From: Pseudomonas protegens
GTDB lineage: Bacteria; Pseudomonadota; Gammaproteobacteria; Pseudomonadales; Pseudomonadaceae
Direction of reading: 5' to 3'
Length of the DNA stretch: 64,000 bases
Assembly: GCF_003363755.1 (NCBI RefSeq)
Contig: NZ_CP031396.1
Location: forward strand, 1,612,001 to 1,676,000
A program made the translations under genes and the position numbers. A model generated the notes under the pieces. It was not told the origin of the DNA. It saw only the letters and a list, made by a program, of their open reading frames with translations, and did no database searches. Each line of letters starts with the position of its first letter. The stretch's first letter is position 1. Of the stretch, positions 20,102 to 28,762 are shown one piece after another.

Positions 20102-21286
20102 ATGACCCGCCCGATTCCCCAACCGGACCTCGCCTACCTGCAGAAAGTCCTCCTGGAAATGCTCGCCATTCCCAGCCCCACCGGCTTTACCGACACCATC
20201 GTGCGCTACGTTGCCGAACGCCTGGAAGAACTGGGCATCCCCTTCGAACTGACCCGGCGCGGCACCATCCGCGCCACCCTCAAGGGCCAGAAGAACAGCC
20301 CCGACCGGGCCGTCTCGGCGCACCTGGACACCATCGGCGCCAGCGTCCGTGCGGTGAAGGACAACGGCCGCCTGATCCTGGCACCCGTAGGCTGCTGGTC
20401 CAGCCGCTTTGCCGAGGGCAGCCGGGTCAGCCTGTTCACCGACAACGGTGTACTGCGCGGCAGCGTGCTGCCGCTGATGGCCTCCGGCCACGCCTTCAAC
20501 ACCGCGGTGGACGAGTTGCCCATCAGTTGGGACCACATCGAACTACGCCTGGACGCCTACTGCACCACCCGCGCCGATTGCGAATCCTTGGGTATAGGCG
20601 TGGGCGACTTTGTCGCCTTCGACCCGCTGCCGGAGTTCACCGAAAGCGGCCACATCAGCGCCCGGCACCTGGATGACAAGGCCGGTGTCGCCGCCCTGCT
20701 GGCGGCGCTCAAGGCCATCGTCGACAGCGGTGAGTCGTTGATGATCGATTGCCACCCGCTGTTCACCATCACCGAGGAAACCGGCAGCGGTGCGGCGGCG
20801 GCCCTGCCCTGGGACGTCAGCGAATTCGTCGGCATCGACATCGCCCCGGTCGCACCGGGCCAGCACTCCAGTGAGCACGCGGTGAGCGTGGCCATGCAGG
20901 ACTCCGGCGGCCCTTACGACTATCACCTGTCCCGGCACCTGCTGCGTCTGGCCGCCGAGCACGAACTGCCGGTGCGCCGCGACCTGTTCCGCTACTACTT
21001 CAGCGACGCCCATTCGGCGGTCACCGCCGGCCATGACATTCGCACCGCCTTGCTGGCCTTCGGTTGCGACGCCACCCACGGCTACGAGCGCACCCACATC
21101 GACAGCCTGGCGGCGCTCAGCCGCTTGCTCAGCGCCTATATCCTCAGCCCACCGGTGTTCGCCAGCGATGCACAGCCGGCCCAGGGCTCCCTGGACCGTT
21201 TCAGTCATCAGCTGGAACACGACACACAGATGGAAAGCGACACTCGGGTGCCCTCGGTGGACAGCCTGGTGGGCAACAAGTCCTGA
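20102..21286 (+). CDS. M42-family aminopeptidase of the NAGGN system
   Basis: 394-residue zinc-dependent peptidase of family M42 found with the NAGGN biosynthesis genes; presumed to degrade the osmolyte dipeptide when stress is relieved. Metal-site motifs: AHLDTIGA near residue 75, HLDDKAGVAAL near 190 and TEETGSGAAA near 224. ATG at 20102, preceded by CAGGAG. It is separated from ngg by a REP element, so it may have partly independent expression. The fold is clear; the role in NAGGN turnover is inferred from constant neighbourhood. Confidence 0.85.
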   Translation: MTRPIPQPDLAYLQKVLLEMLAIPSPTGFTDTIVRYVAERLEELGIPFELTRRGTIRATLKGQKNSPDRAVSAHLDTIGASVRAVKDNGRLILAPVGCWSSRFAEGSRVSLFTDNGVLRGSVLPLMASGHAFNTAVDELPISWDHIELRLDAYCTTRADCESLGIGVGDFVAFDPLPEFTESGHISARHLDDKAGVAALLAALKAIVDSGESLMIDCHPLFTITEETGSGAAAALPWDVSEFVGIDIAPVAPGQHSSEHAVSVAMQDSGGPYDYHLSRHLLRLAAEHELPVRRDLFRYYFSDAHSAVTAGHDIRTALLAFGCDATHGYERTHIDSLAALSRLLSAYILSPPVFASDAQPAQGSLDRFSHQLEHDTQMESDTRVPSVDSLVGNKS

Positions 21287-21372
21287 ACCGCGACCCGGGG
21301 TTTGTGCGCGCTACAACTGGCGGCACACCCCCGGGCGCAGTAGCATCCGGGATTGTTTTTCGGAGGCCCCCC

Positions 21373-21600
21373 ATGCTGATTCCCCACGACCAACTTGAAG
21401 TCGACACCCTGACCCGTCTGATCGAAGACTTCGTCACCCGCGAGGGCACCGATAACGGCGATGAGACGCCTCTGGAAACCCGCGTGCTGCGGGTTCGTCA
21501 GGCCCTGAGCAAGGGCCAGGCGGTGATCGTTTTCGATCCGGACAGCGAACAGTGCCAGTTGATGCTCAAGCACGACGTGCCCAAGGAGCTGTTCGACTGA
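21373..21600 (+). CDS. YheU family small protein
   Basis: 75-residue protein of the YheU (UPF0270) family. The diagnostic start MLIPHDQLEVDTLTRLIEDF and the segment VTREGTD fit the family, whose function is unknown. The start is the ATG at 21373 behind GGAGG; the frame is open upstream but that part overlaps the peptidase gene. Acidic, soluble, with no membrane segment or catalytic motif. It sits 86 bp after the NAGGN peptidase. Confidence 0.85.
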   Translation: MLIPHDQLEVDTLTRLIEDFVTREGTDNGDETPLETRVLRVRQALSKGQAVIVFDPDSEQCQLMLKHDVPKELFD

Positions 21601-21608
21601 TGCCTGGA

Positions 21609-21630
21609 CCGGCCCAAACCTTTGGGCCGG
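21609..21630. terminator. Hairpin between convergent yheU-type and ynfA genes
   Basis: Perfect 10-bp inverted repeat (21609-21618 with 21621-21630) between two stop codons. No T-run is seen on either strand. Confidence 0.55.
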
Positions 21631-21635
21631 GATGC

Positions 21636-21968
21636 TCAACCGTTGGAAAAGCGCGGGCCGAACAGAATCACACTGGCCCCGATCACACACAGTGCCAGCC
21701 CCAGCCAGTCCGAGCCCAGGGGCCGCACCCGCTCCACCACCGCCAGCCAGCCAATGGACGCAACGATGTAGATGCCACCGTAGGCGGCATAGGCGCGTCC
21801 GGCGTAACTGGCTTCGACTTTGGTCAGCAACAGGGCGAACAGGGTCAGGCTGATCAGGGCGGGAATCACCCACAAGGCGCTCTTGCCCTGGCGCAGCCAC
21901 ATCCAGAAGGCATAGCAGCCGGCGATTTCAAACAGCGCGGCGAGGAAGAACCACAGGTAATTGAGCAT
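21636..21968 (-). CDS. YnfA family membrane protein
   Basis: 110-residue UPF0060/YnfA protein with four hydrophobic segments (about 5-25, 32-50, 60-80, 86-105). The conserved start [18 protein letters not shown] and the segment [10 protein letters not shown] are typical. The family resembles small multidrug-resistance transporters and is thought to act in the inner membrane as a dimer; the substrate is unproven. ATG at 21966-21968. Single gene, convergent with the YheU gene. Confidence 0.9.
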   Translation of the reverse strand: MLNYLWFFLAALFEIAGCYAFWMWLRQGKSALWVIPALISLTLFALLLTKVEASYAGRAYAAYGGIYIVASIGWLAVVERVRPLGSDWLGLALCVIGASVILFGPRFSNG

Positions 21969-22032
21969 GCAAGGTCTCGTCAGGATTGCCAGGTGCCGGC
22001 AACCCTAACGAGGCCAAGGGGGTGGAGCAAGC

Positions 22033-22848
22033 TCAGTGGGCCCCTTGTTTGGCCTTGGCGCGCATCTTGTCCGCCATCTGGGTCATTTCGTCGTACAGCG
22101 CCTGAGGGTTTTTCTGCTTCAGGGCCCAGGCCATGCGCCCCTGCTCGTGGGGGAGGATCATGAACTGGCCGGCGTTGACCTGGGTGTGGATGTAATCGGC
22201 AATCTGGGCGGCGGTAATCGGCGAGCTTTCCAGCAATTTGCCCACCTGGGCCTTCATGGCCGGGGTCGGACCACGGAAGGAATCCAGCAGGTTAGTCTGG
22301 AAGAACGACGGGCAGACCACGTGCACGCCGATTTCCTGCTGCGCCAGCTCGACCAGCAGGCTCTCGGACAGCGCCACCACTCCGGCCTTGGCCACGTTGT
22401 AGTTGCTCATGGCCGGGCCCTGCATCAAGGCGGCCATGGAGGCGATATTGATGATCTTGCCCTTGCTCTGTTCCAGCAGCGGCAGAAAGGCCTTGCAGCC
22501 CTTGACCACGCCCATCAGGTTGATCGCGATCTGCCAGTCCCAATCCTCCAGGGACAGCTCGCCGAAGAACCCGCCCGAAGCCACGCCAGCATTGTTGACG
22601 ATGATGTCGATGCCGCCAAACTTCACTTCGCAAGCCTGGGCAAAGGCGGTCAACTGGCTGTAATCACGCACATCGCAACGCTGCACGAAACCGTCGCCAC
22701 CGGCGGCGCGTACCTGCTTCAGGGTTTCCTGCAGGCCCGCTTCGCTGACATCGGACAAGGCCAGCCGCCAGCCATCGCGGGCCCAGCGCAAAGCGATTTC
22801 GCGACCCAGGCCAGAGCCGGCGCCAGTGATCATCATGCGATTGTGCAT
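22033..22848 (-). CDS. Short-chain dehydrogenase/reductase
   Basis: 271-residue classical SDR. Cofactor motif TGAGSGLG at about residues 8-15, NNAG at about 87-90, catalytic Ser in INIASM and YxxxK in SNYNVAKAG at about 150. An acidic residue after the second strand (LALSDVSE) points to NAD(H) rather than NADP(H). The start is the ATG at 22846-22848, placing the Rossmann motif close to the N-terminus; the longer frame adds an unlikely 55 residues. Substrate unknown. Confidence 0.87.
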   Translation of the reverse strand: MHNRMMITGAGSGLGREIALRWARDGWRLALSDVSEAGLQETLKQVRAAGGDGFVQRCDVRDYSQLTAFAQACEVKFGGIDIIVNNAGVASGGFFGELSLEDWDWQIAINLMGVVKGCKAFLPLLEQSKGKIINIASMAALMQGPAMSNYNVAKAGVVALSESLLVELAQQEIGVHVVCPSFFQTNLLDSFRGPTPAMKAQVGKLLESSPITAAQIADYIHTQVNAGQFMILPHEQGRMAWALKQKNPQALYDEMTQMADKMRAKAKQGAH

Positions 22849-23068
22849 AAGAGTTGCCTTGTTGTTCCGGGGAAGATGGGCCGCAGTGTAGCGAAGGCCC
22901 CTGCGCCACCCACGCACCATCAGGCTGCTGAATGCCCCGGGCAAACCGCTGGCCGGGTGCACGCTGCCGCGCGATCGATGACAGACGCAAAGGAAATAAC
23001 CCGGGCAGCGCAATGCATTAAAAAATTTGGAATTATCTCGATAGGCGCAGAGTCGGATTTATTAAGCG

Positions 23069-23117
23069 CTTGGCTTTATTCATAAAGCCAAGTTGTCCTT
23101 GAACAACTGCGTTGTTC
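23069..23117 (+). promoter_or_regulatory. Two perfect hairpins in the leader of the DUF3309 gene
   Basis: An 11-bp inverted repeat (23069-23079 with 23082-23092) is followed by a 7-3-7 palindrome (23101-23117). Both end before the AAGGAAA ribosome site at about 23133. Either RNA structures in the 5' leader or protein-binding sites. Confidence 0.5.
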
Positions 23118-23144
23118 AACTCTATTCAATTCAAGGAAACCACC

Positions 23145-23297
23145 ATGGGCACCATTCTGATCGTCATTCTGATTTTGCTGCTGATTGGCGGCCTGCCTGT
23201 ATTCCCTCACTCCAGAAGTTGGGGTTATGGCCCTTCGGGAATCATCGGCGTCGTGCTGGTGGTGCTCTTGGTGTTATTGCTGCTGGGCAGGATTTGA
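23145..23297 (+). CDS. DUF3309 small membrane protein
   Basis: 50-residue protein with two hydrophobic segments (residues 3-18 and 31-48) joined by the conserved PVFPHSRSWGYGPSG stretch that defines DUF3309. Function unknown; the family is widespread in Proteobacteria and often stress-related by annotation only. The ATG at 23145 has AAGGAAA eight bases upstream; an ATG 11 codons earlier (23112) lies inside the leader hairpin and is less likely. Divergent from the SDR gene. Confidence 0.85.
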   Translation: MGTILIVILILLLIGGLPVFPHSRSWGYGPSGIIGVVLVVLLVLLLLGRI

Positions 23298-23338
23298 ATC
23301 AGCCAGACCGCTTTAGCGTGAACTGACTACTGAAACAG

Positions 23339-23364
23339 CCAGCGTCCTGACGACAGGACGCTGG
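23339..23364. terminator. Hairpin between DUF3309 gene and fimbrial operon end
   Basis: Perfect 11-bp stem (23339-23349 with 23354-23364) and loop ACGA between convergent genes. No T-run, but strong enough to serve both transcripts as an end structure. Confidence 0.6.
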
Positions 23365-23396
23365 GCAGGGTTCACAGACGAGTGAAGAACCCCCGT

Positions 23397-24359
23397 TCAT
23401 TCATACATGAACGTCACCGTGGCGTTGGTCAGGACATCGCCTGCCGTTACTTCCGGACCGTACTGAATGTAAAAGGCAGTGAGCGGGATACTGAGTCTTT
23501 CGTCATCGACAGTAGTTTGCGAAGTCTTGAACTCAGTGCGGGTGCTAAACATTTGCTGGGTCTGGCTGCTGGCATCACCTTGAACCAGGATCAGGCCCAC
23601 GCCCTTGGCCATGCGTTTACCCACGCTGTTTTTTAAAATATGCAGGTCGGTATTGAGCCCGGTGATGTAATAGGCAACCTTGACGCCTTTGTCACACTTA
23701 AGATCGATCGCAAACGACTTGGGGCCGATCGGAGTGGGATTCGGCTTGAACTTGCCCAGTGGAACAGTGGGCATGGTGACCGTTTGCACCGGACGGGCGA
23801 CAGTACAACCCCTGCTCTGAGCGGTGTAGGACACGTTATTGAACGAAATCTTATTGCTCAATTGGTTGTGATAATAAATCTCGATCTTGTGATCGATGAA
23901 CTTTCCCGAGCTGATGGTGCCGGTCTTCACCAGTTCGAACCTGAACTTATGCGGCGGTGAATAGGTGGTGGGGTTCAACCGACGCTCGAACCTGGGCCAT
24001 CCCATGTAAACACCGCCCTCGTTGTACCAGTAGATCCGCATGCCAATCCCCGGCACTCCCGTCTCATAGACATGCTCAAAGGCGGTCTTGGTGGCGCCCC
24101 CGACAAAGCCGTAGTCAAACCAGAGCCCGTTGCCACTACAGGTCATGGTGGTGTTGCCCTGGTCTATCTCCTTGACCAGGATAGTGCTGCCCACCGGAAT
24201 ATCGCGCGGAGGCTTGAGCATGGCGAAGTCGGCACTGGTGAAGGGGGTCGACAATGGTTTTCCGGTGCATGTGGCCAGAGCGTGATTGCCATAAATGGTG
24301 GCAAGCAGTAACCACGCGATTAAGGACCACCGATTGTTGAGCAGGACTTTGATATTCAT
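23397..24359 (-). CDS. Fimbrial tip adhesin-like protein
   Basis: 320-residue exported fimbrial protein, last gene of the chaperone-usher operon. Signal peptide about 1-29 ending in ALA. The N-terminal ~160 residues form a putative receptor-binding domain. The C-terminal ~140 residues look like a pilin domain, with a Cys pair (GCTVA at about 183, LKCDKG at about 223) and a final beta strand NATVTFMYE that would be recognised by the chaperone. Double the length of the major pilin and placement last suggest a tip adhesin; ligand unknown. It starts 7 bp after the usher stop. GC content is lower than the surrounding core genes. Confidence 0.8.
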   Translation of the reverse strand: MNIKVLLNNRWSLIAWLLLATIYGNHALATCTGKPLSTPFTSADFAMLKPPRDIPVGSTILVKEIDQGNTTMTCSGNGLWFDYGFVGGATKTAFEHVYETGVPGIGMRIYWYNEGGVYMGWPRFERRLNPTTYSPPHKFRFELVKTGTISSGKFIDHKIEIYYHNQLSNKISFNNVSYTAQSRGCTVARPVQTVTMPTVPLGKFKPNPTPIGPKSFAIDLKCDKGVKVAYYITGLNTDLHILKNSVGKRMAKGVGLILVQGDASSQTQQMFSTRTEFKTSQTTVDDERLSIPLTAFYIQYGPEVTAGDVLTNATVTFMYE

Positions 24360-24366
24360 CCAATAC

Positions 24367-26979
24367 CTACCTGTTTAAGATTGCGCCGCCCTTATGGCAG
24401 GGCAACTCCAATTGCTGGTAATACTCGTCATTCGAGGAGGGGTCGGTGGGCATGCGATAAGAGGCCAGACAACTCTGCCCTGCCCCCCACTGAATCAACA
24501 ACTGGCCCTGACCTTCCAACCCCCGAACAAAGGCTCGGCCGCCCTGTCCGACCTGCGTCAACACCTCCCCATTGGCACCGAGAACTTGCGCGCCCAAGGG
24601 AATCATCTGGCCATCATCGCGTACCAGTTTGAGCAGCACGGCCGTCCCCACCACGGTCGGATAACGCAACATGACCACCGCCCCCGCACGCGGAGCTGTC
24701 TGTTGCGAGGTCATCTCCAACTCGACATCCCGGGAAGTGCCCTTAGGGTCCAGGGCCATATCGTTGCGTCGATAAGGCGTAAGTCCGGTCACGACTGCAT
24801 AACCGTTATCAGCGATCCGCGTGTTGGCGTTACTCAGGACCTGAGCCCCTTTGGCCCCGGCGGCTTCGAGCACGGCCATGGTTTCGCCCTGCCCCGAAGT
24901 GGCGTTGATGCCGCCCGGGTGGGCGACCAGGGTGCCTTGCATGGCGAAGCTGGCTTGCTGATAGTTCTGGCCACGGCTGGCGCTCAGGTTGTAGTTGGCA
25001 TGGGCCGCGTCATAACGCAGGTTGCCGCCATAGTTGCTGTTGCTTTGCCCCGCATAACGATCACGTGAGCCGTAGAGGCTGTAACCGACCTGGGCGTTTT
25101 CGCCGAGACTGCCACTCAAGGAGCTATTGACGCCGTGATTGCCGCTGCCGTCGTAGTTGATGGACGAGCTCAGGTAGGGTGAATAGCGGCTGCGTCCCAG
25201 AGGCAAACTGATACTGAGCAGGTATTGATTGTCCATGCTGCCCCCTCCGCTGCGGGTGCGGGCGGCGCTGAAACTGAAACTCCCCCAGCTGTAACTGTTG
25301 GAGTACCCCACCTGATAGCTCAGATCCCGCCCCTGATCGCGACGCCAGTAATCCTGCGCCAGACCGGAAAAGTTCAGCTGCCCCATGCGCTCGCCTATCG
25401 GCTGGCTCAGGCTCAACTGCAGCCGACTGCGTTGCTTGAACGACCGGTCTTGCGACGGGCTGTCCCGCAGGCGAGCGTACTCGTCGAAGTTCAGATAACC
25501 CTCACTGGAGAACCGATAGGCCGCCACGCTGAAGTTGGTGGCAGTGGTTTCAATCAGCTTGTTGTACGACAAGCGCAGGCTGCGACCACTGAGTTGCGTA
25601 GGGCCGTCAGCCTCTGAATCGTTCAAGCCCGAGGCCTGGGAATGGGTCAGATCCAGCGCCACCGCTCCCAGGGAAGTGCTCAAGGCCACGCCGCCCTGCC
25701 ACGCTCGATAATCCTGAGCCAGGATACTGCCGCCATAACCGGTCCACAGATTAGACAAGCCGTACTGATAGGTTCCCTGGACAAAACCGGGCAGCGTATC
25801 CAGGCTGTCATCGCGGTAGCGGCCGGCGCTCAGGCTGAAGCGCGAACTGCCGGGTCGCAGTAACTGGGCCATCGAGGCATAGGGCACCACAAAACTTTTG
25901 GTCCGCCCATCGGCTTCGGTGATGGTGACATTGAGGTCACCGGCGTAACCGGCGCTGTTCAGGTCATCGATGGCAAACGGCCCCGGGGGCACCGTAGTTT
26001 CATGCAACAGGTTCTGGCCCTGGCGCACGCTGACCTTGGCGGTGGTATCGGCGACGCCACGCACCACGGGCGCAAACCCACGCATCGAATCAGGCAACAT
26101 GCGCTCATCGCTGCGCAGTTGTACGCCGGTAAAGGAAAAACTGTCGAACAGACTGCCGGGGGTATAGAACTCCCCCAGGGTCAGCTGGGCCTGGGCCGCG
26201 GTGATATCGCGCTGCACATAGCTGCTCAAGGCGTTGTACTGGCTGCGACCGCCGGAACCTGACTGATCGTCATAACTGTAGGAGCCATTGTGTCGCAGGC
26301 GCCATTGGCCCAGGTTGAGCCCCGTATTGAGGCCGCTATAAAACTGGCGACTGCGCTGTCCGTTGCTACGGTTCTCGGACAGGTTGTTGCTGTAGCCGAG
26401 AAAGCCTGCATTGACCCCCGCATCCCACTCTTTGGGAGACACATAACCGCGCTGGGTCCGGCTCAGGTACAACTGAGGAATGGACAGATCAGCGCGCAAG
26501 TCGGCCATGTCCACTTCCAGGCGCCCCTGAGGCACCATTTCGTCGGGCCCCAGGCACTCGGCGGCGCGGGCCCGGTTGGCCTGGTCCTCGGGCAGCCGGG
26601 TGAAATCAACGCCCAGTTGCTCCAGCAAAGCGGGTGGCAGGCAGGGCTCGACCCTTGAACCATCGGCCACAGTCCTGAGCAGGATCTCTTGAGTCCCAAC
26701 CCGGTTTTGATTGAGATACACATCAAGGCGATAAGTCCCGGGCGTCAGCGGATTACCTTGCTCATACCTGGACAGGTCCAGCGTTTCTCCACGACTGTTG
26801 CCAAAGAACGCCGGATTGAAACGAATCGGCTCGTCAGCCGCGCTGACATCAATAACCATCCACGTTCCGATCAGCGTCATGCTGCCCAGAATAAAACCAT
26901 CACGCACAACCAAACACTTTCTAGAGCAAGCAAGTACGCAACTCACAAGTAACAGCAACTTTTTTGACAAAGCACTCAT
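24367..26979 (-). CDS. Outer-membrane fimbrial usher
   Basis: 870-residue FimD/PapC-type usher that forms the secretion pore and assembly platform for pili. Signal region about 1-47, then the N-terminal chaperone-binding domain (FNPAFFGN...DLSRYEQGN...GTYRLDVYLN), a 24-strand barrel with plug (about 150-700) and the C-terminal domains ending in conserved C-x(n)-C (QSCLASY to LPCHKGG). The length is usual. It is preceded by the chaperone gene with a 111-bp gap, longer than the other gaps in the operon. Function secure; the fimbrial type is not one I recognise by name. Confidence 0.93.
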   Translation of the reverse strand: MSALSKKLLLLVSCVLACSRKCLVVRDGFILGSMTLIGTWMVIDVSAADEPIRFNPAFFGNSRGETLDLSRYEQGNPLTPGTYRLDVYLNQNRVGTQEILLRTVADGSRVEPCLPPALLEQLGVDFTRLPEDQANRARAAECLGPDEMVPQGRLEVDMADLRADLSIPQLYLSRTQRGYVSPKEWDAGVNAGFLGYSNNLSENRSNGQRSRQFYSGLNTGLNLGQWRLRHNGSYSYDDQSGSGGRSQYNALSSYVQRDITAAQAQLTLGEFYTPGSLFDSFSFTGVQLRSDERMLPDSMRGFAPVVRGVADTTAKVSVRQGQNLLHETTVPPGPFAIDDLNSAGYAGDLNVTITEADGRTKSFVVPYASMAQLLRPGSSRFSLSAGRYRDDSLDTLPGFVQGTYQYGLSNLWTGYGGSILAQDYRAWQGGVALSTSLGAVALDLTHSQASGLNDSEADGPTQLSGRSLRLSYNKLIETTATNFSVAAYRFSSEGYLNFDEYARLRDSPSQDRSFKQRSRLQLSLSQPIGERMGQLNFSGLAQDYWRRDQGRDLSYQVGYSNSYSWGSFSFSAARTRSGGGSMDNQYLLSISLPLGRSRYSPYLSSSINYDGSGNHGVNSSLSGSLGENAQVGYSLYGSRDRYAGQSNSNYGGNLRYDAAHANYNLSASRGQNYQQASFAMQGTLVAHPGGINATSGQGETMAVLEAAGAKGAQVLSNANTRIADNGYAVVTGLTPYRRNDMALDPKGTSRDVELEMTSQQTAPRAGAVVMLRYPTVVGTAVLLKLVRDDGQMIPLGAQVLGANGEVLTQVGQGGRAFVRGLEGQGQLLIQWGAGQSCLASYRMPTDPSSNDEYYQQLELPCHKGGAILNR

Positions 26980-27090
26980 CTAACCTGCCCGAACAGTCAG
27001 TACGATGGGTCAATGACGAAAATACCGAGGCAAATGCCTCGGCACGAACATTAAGCAGGGGATAAAACCAAGAGCTTTTTCTGGAGTATT

Positions 27091-27831
27091 TTACTGTTGC
27101 AGCTTGGCCTCAACGCGCATATTGACTCCAAAATCGTTTATCCATTCGTACATCACACCCCCCCCGACCTCCGAGGCTTTGGGTGTTTGTTCAAAAACAA
27201 AATCAGCAGATGATTTTGGAGCGACCATATGACTTTCTACTGTTAAAGCCCGACCATCTTTGAGCTTTAACTCAACCGACTTGAAAGACACATGAAAGGC
27301 TCCATCATTGTGCACCTGCAAGACAGTGTCCTTGCCAGACCTGGATAAATTCCAGCGCAGTTTCTCCGCGCTTTCAGTGGAACTTCCCGGAAGATCCGCA
27401 GGGCGGAAAAACAACTTCAGACGCGTACGAAACGCCAATTGCATGTGATTGCCGACCTGCGCACTCGCCAGTGGGGGTACATCCAGCACATTGAGCCAGA
27501 ACACCGACTCGCGATCCTTCGGCAAATGAGTTGACGGTACAAAGGCAATCCGCAGCGACTGCCCCTTGTCGGGATCGATCCGCACCATGGGCGGCATCAC
27601 CATGAAAGGTGTATCCACCTCATCCGGCTTGGCATCGACGCGACCATCGTCGATCCAGGTCTGTACCAGCGCCGCTTGTTGCCCCTGATTGCTCAGCCTG
27701 AGAGAAACTTCGCGCTCCTTGGCTGGATAGACAATTCGCGTGGCATCAACCACCACGCTGGCCTGGACGGATAGAGAACACAGCAAAATAGCGATACAAG
27801 TGATCAGACGTGAAATGAAACAACAAAACAT
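27091..27831 (-). CDS. Periplasmic fimbrial chaperone (PapD-like)
   Basis: 246-residue chaperone that caps pilin subunits in the periplasm and delivers them to the usher. Signal peptide about 1-24 (VQA cleavage). Two Ig-like domains: the first contains TRIVYPAKEREVSLRLSNQG with the conserved Arg near residue 32 and the F1-G1 region SVFWLNVLDVPP with alternating hydrophobics; the second starts about 150. It begins 55 bp after the major pilin stop. The sequence is AT-richer than flanking genes. Confidence 0.92.
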   Translation of the reverse strand: MFCCFISRLITCIAILLCSLSVQASVVVDATRIVYPAKEREVSLRLSNQGQQAALVQTWIDDGRVDAKPDEVDTPFMVMPPMVRIDPDKGQSLRIAFVPSTHLPKDRESVFWLNVLDVPPLASAQVGNHMQLAFRTRLKLFFRPADLPGSSTESAEKLRWNLSRSGKDTVLQVHNDGAFHVSFKSVELKLKDGRALTVESHMVAPKSSADFVFEQTPKASEVGGGVMYEWINDFGVNMRVEAKLQQ

Positions 27832-27886
27832 GGACTCTATCGCTCACAGGATTAAGCCTCGAAGCTCAGGCTTCAAGGCTTTGATT

Positions 27887-28408
27887 TCACTCGTAAACAA
27901 GATCAAAGGTCAGTTCGGCTTTAACGTCCCCTGCAGTCACTGGGTCTTCACCTGCCAAGTACCGAGCAGCGAATGCAAATCGCGCCTCACTTTCATTTGC
28001 AACCACGGGCGCAAACGGCTCTTGAGCAAACGAGGCCAGTAGATGAATAGGATTACTTCCATGATCAAGCAGTTGGATCTGAGCCGTGGAACCACCGGGA
28101 GCACTGTTTATAAGAGCGCCTGTTTTAGCGTCCACTTTAGGAAATTCAAAACTAAACTTTCCTTTTAACTTAGTAGCATCACACCCCGACACATGAATAG
28201 TAAAAGGACTCGCACCTGCAAAATCACCCGAGCTTTTAAGAGCACTTGTACTCACAGGATTAAGTTTAATTTCAGAAAGCCCGTCTACCTTACATGTCGT
28301 GGGTACAACCTTACCCTCAAATGTAAGCAGCACATCATATGCAAAAGCACTGTTTGCCGCGAAGAATAGAGCCGATACAACACCCGCCGCCAAACGAAAC
28401 TTTTTCAT
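27887..28408 (-). CDS. Major fimbrial subunit (FimA-like pilin)
   Basis: 173-residue pilin, first gene of the operon. Signal peptide about 1-23 (AFA cleavage). The mature domain has the pilin Cys pair (TTCKVDG near 39 and SGCDATK near 76) and the C-terminal donor-strand-complementation motif ending LTFDLVYE, with the penultimate Tyr. Being first and shortest fits an abundant shaft subunit. No minor pilin gene is present, so the fibre may be built from this subunit plus the adhesin alone. Confidence 0.87.
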   Translation of the reverse strand: MKKFRLAAGVVSALFFAANSAFAYDVLLTFEGKVVPTTCKVDGLSEIKLNPVSTSALKSSGDFAGASPFTIHVSGCDATKLKGKFSFEFPKVDAKTGALINSAPGGSTAQIQLLDHGSNPIHLLASFAQEPFAPVVANESEARFAFAARYLAGEDPVTAGDVKAELTFDLVYE

Positions 28409-28681
28409 TTAATTCTCCATTTACCCATCATCGTGGCGTACTGCCGACCACACCATTCAACAATCAATGCTGCGTGCCAGATCTGGAGCTTTGTGCGTAT
28501 CCGTCCGGGCCGAAGCGGATGCGATCATTACAGTCTGTTGTATCGGCTAACATCAGATGAATCCTAAAATCCAAGAAATTTCCCATTTAAACGCGAGAAA
28601 TCGACTACTCACCGAGAAACTTTTCCCAAGAAGAACGGGAAATACCTCAAGACAAATCAATGGCCTCATCTGTCGACAGGC
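28409..28681. other. Upstream region of the fimbrial operon
   Basis: About 270 bp, locally AT-rich, which must hold the fimbrial promoter on the minus strand. I saw no sigma-70 pair, invertible element or long inverted repeat suggesting phase variation. The ORFs here are short and lack similarity. Confidence 0.4.
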
Positions 28682-28711
28682 AAAAAAAAACACCCCATCA
28701 GGGGTGTTTTC
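28682..28711 (-). terminator. Rho-independent terminator after the LTA-synthase-like gene
   Basis: Eight-bp stem (28689-28696 with 28701-28708), ATCA loop and a nine-base T-run on the minus strand, about 50 bp past the stop of the minus-strand gene. Some T on the plus side also makes it weakly bidirectional. Confidence 0.88.
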
Positions 28712-28762
28712 TTTATCAGCAAGGTCTTGCCAACGCTCTACAAGCGCCGACAAGTCCAAGGG

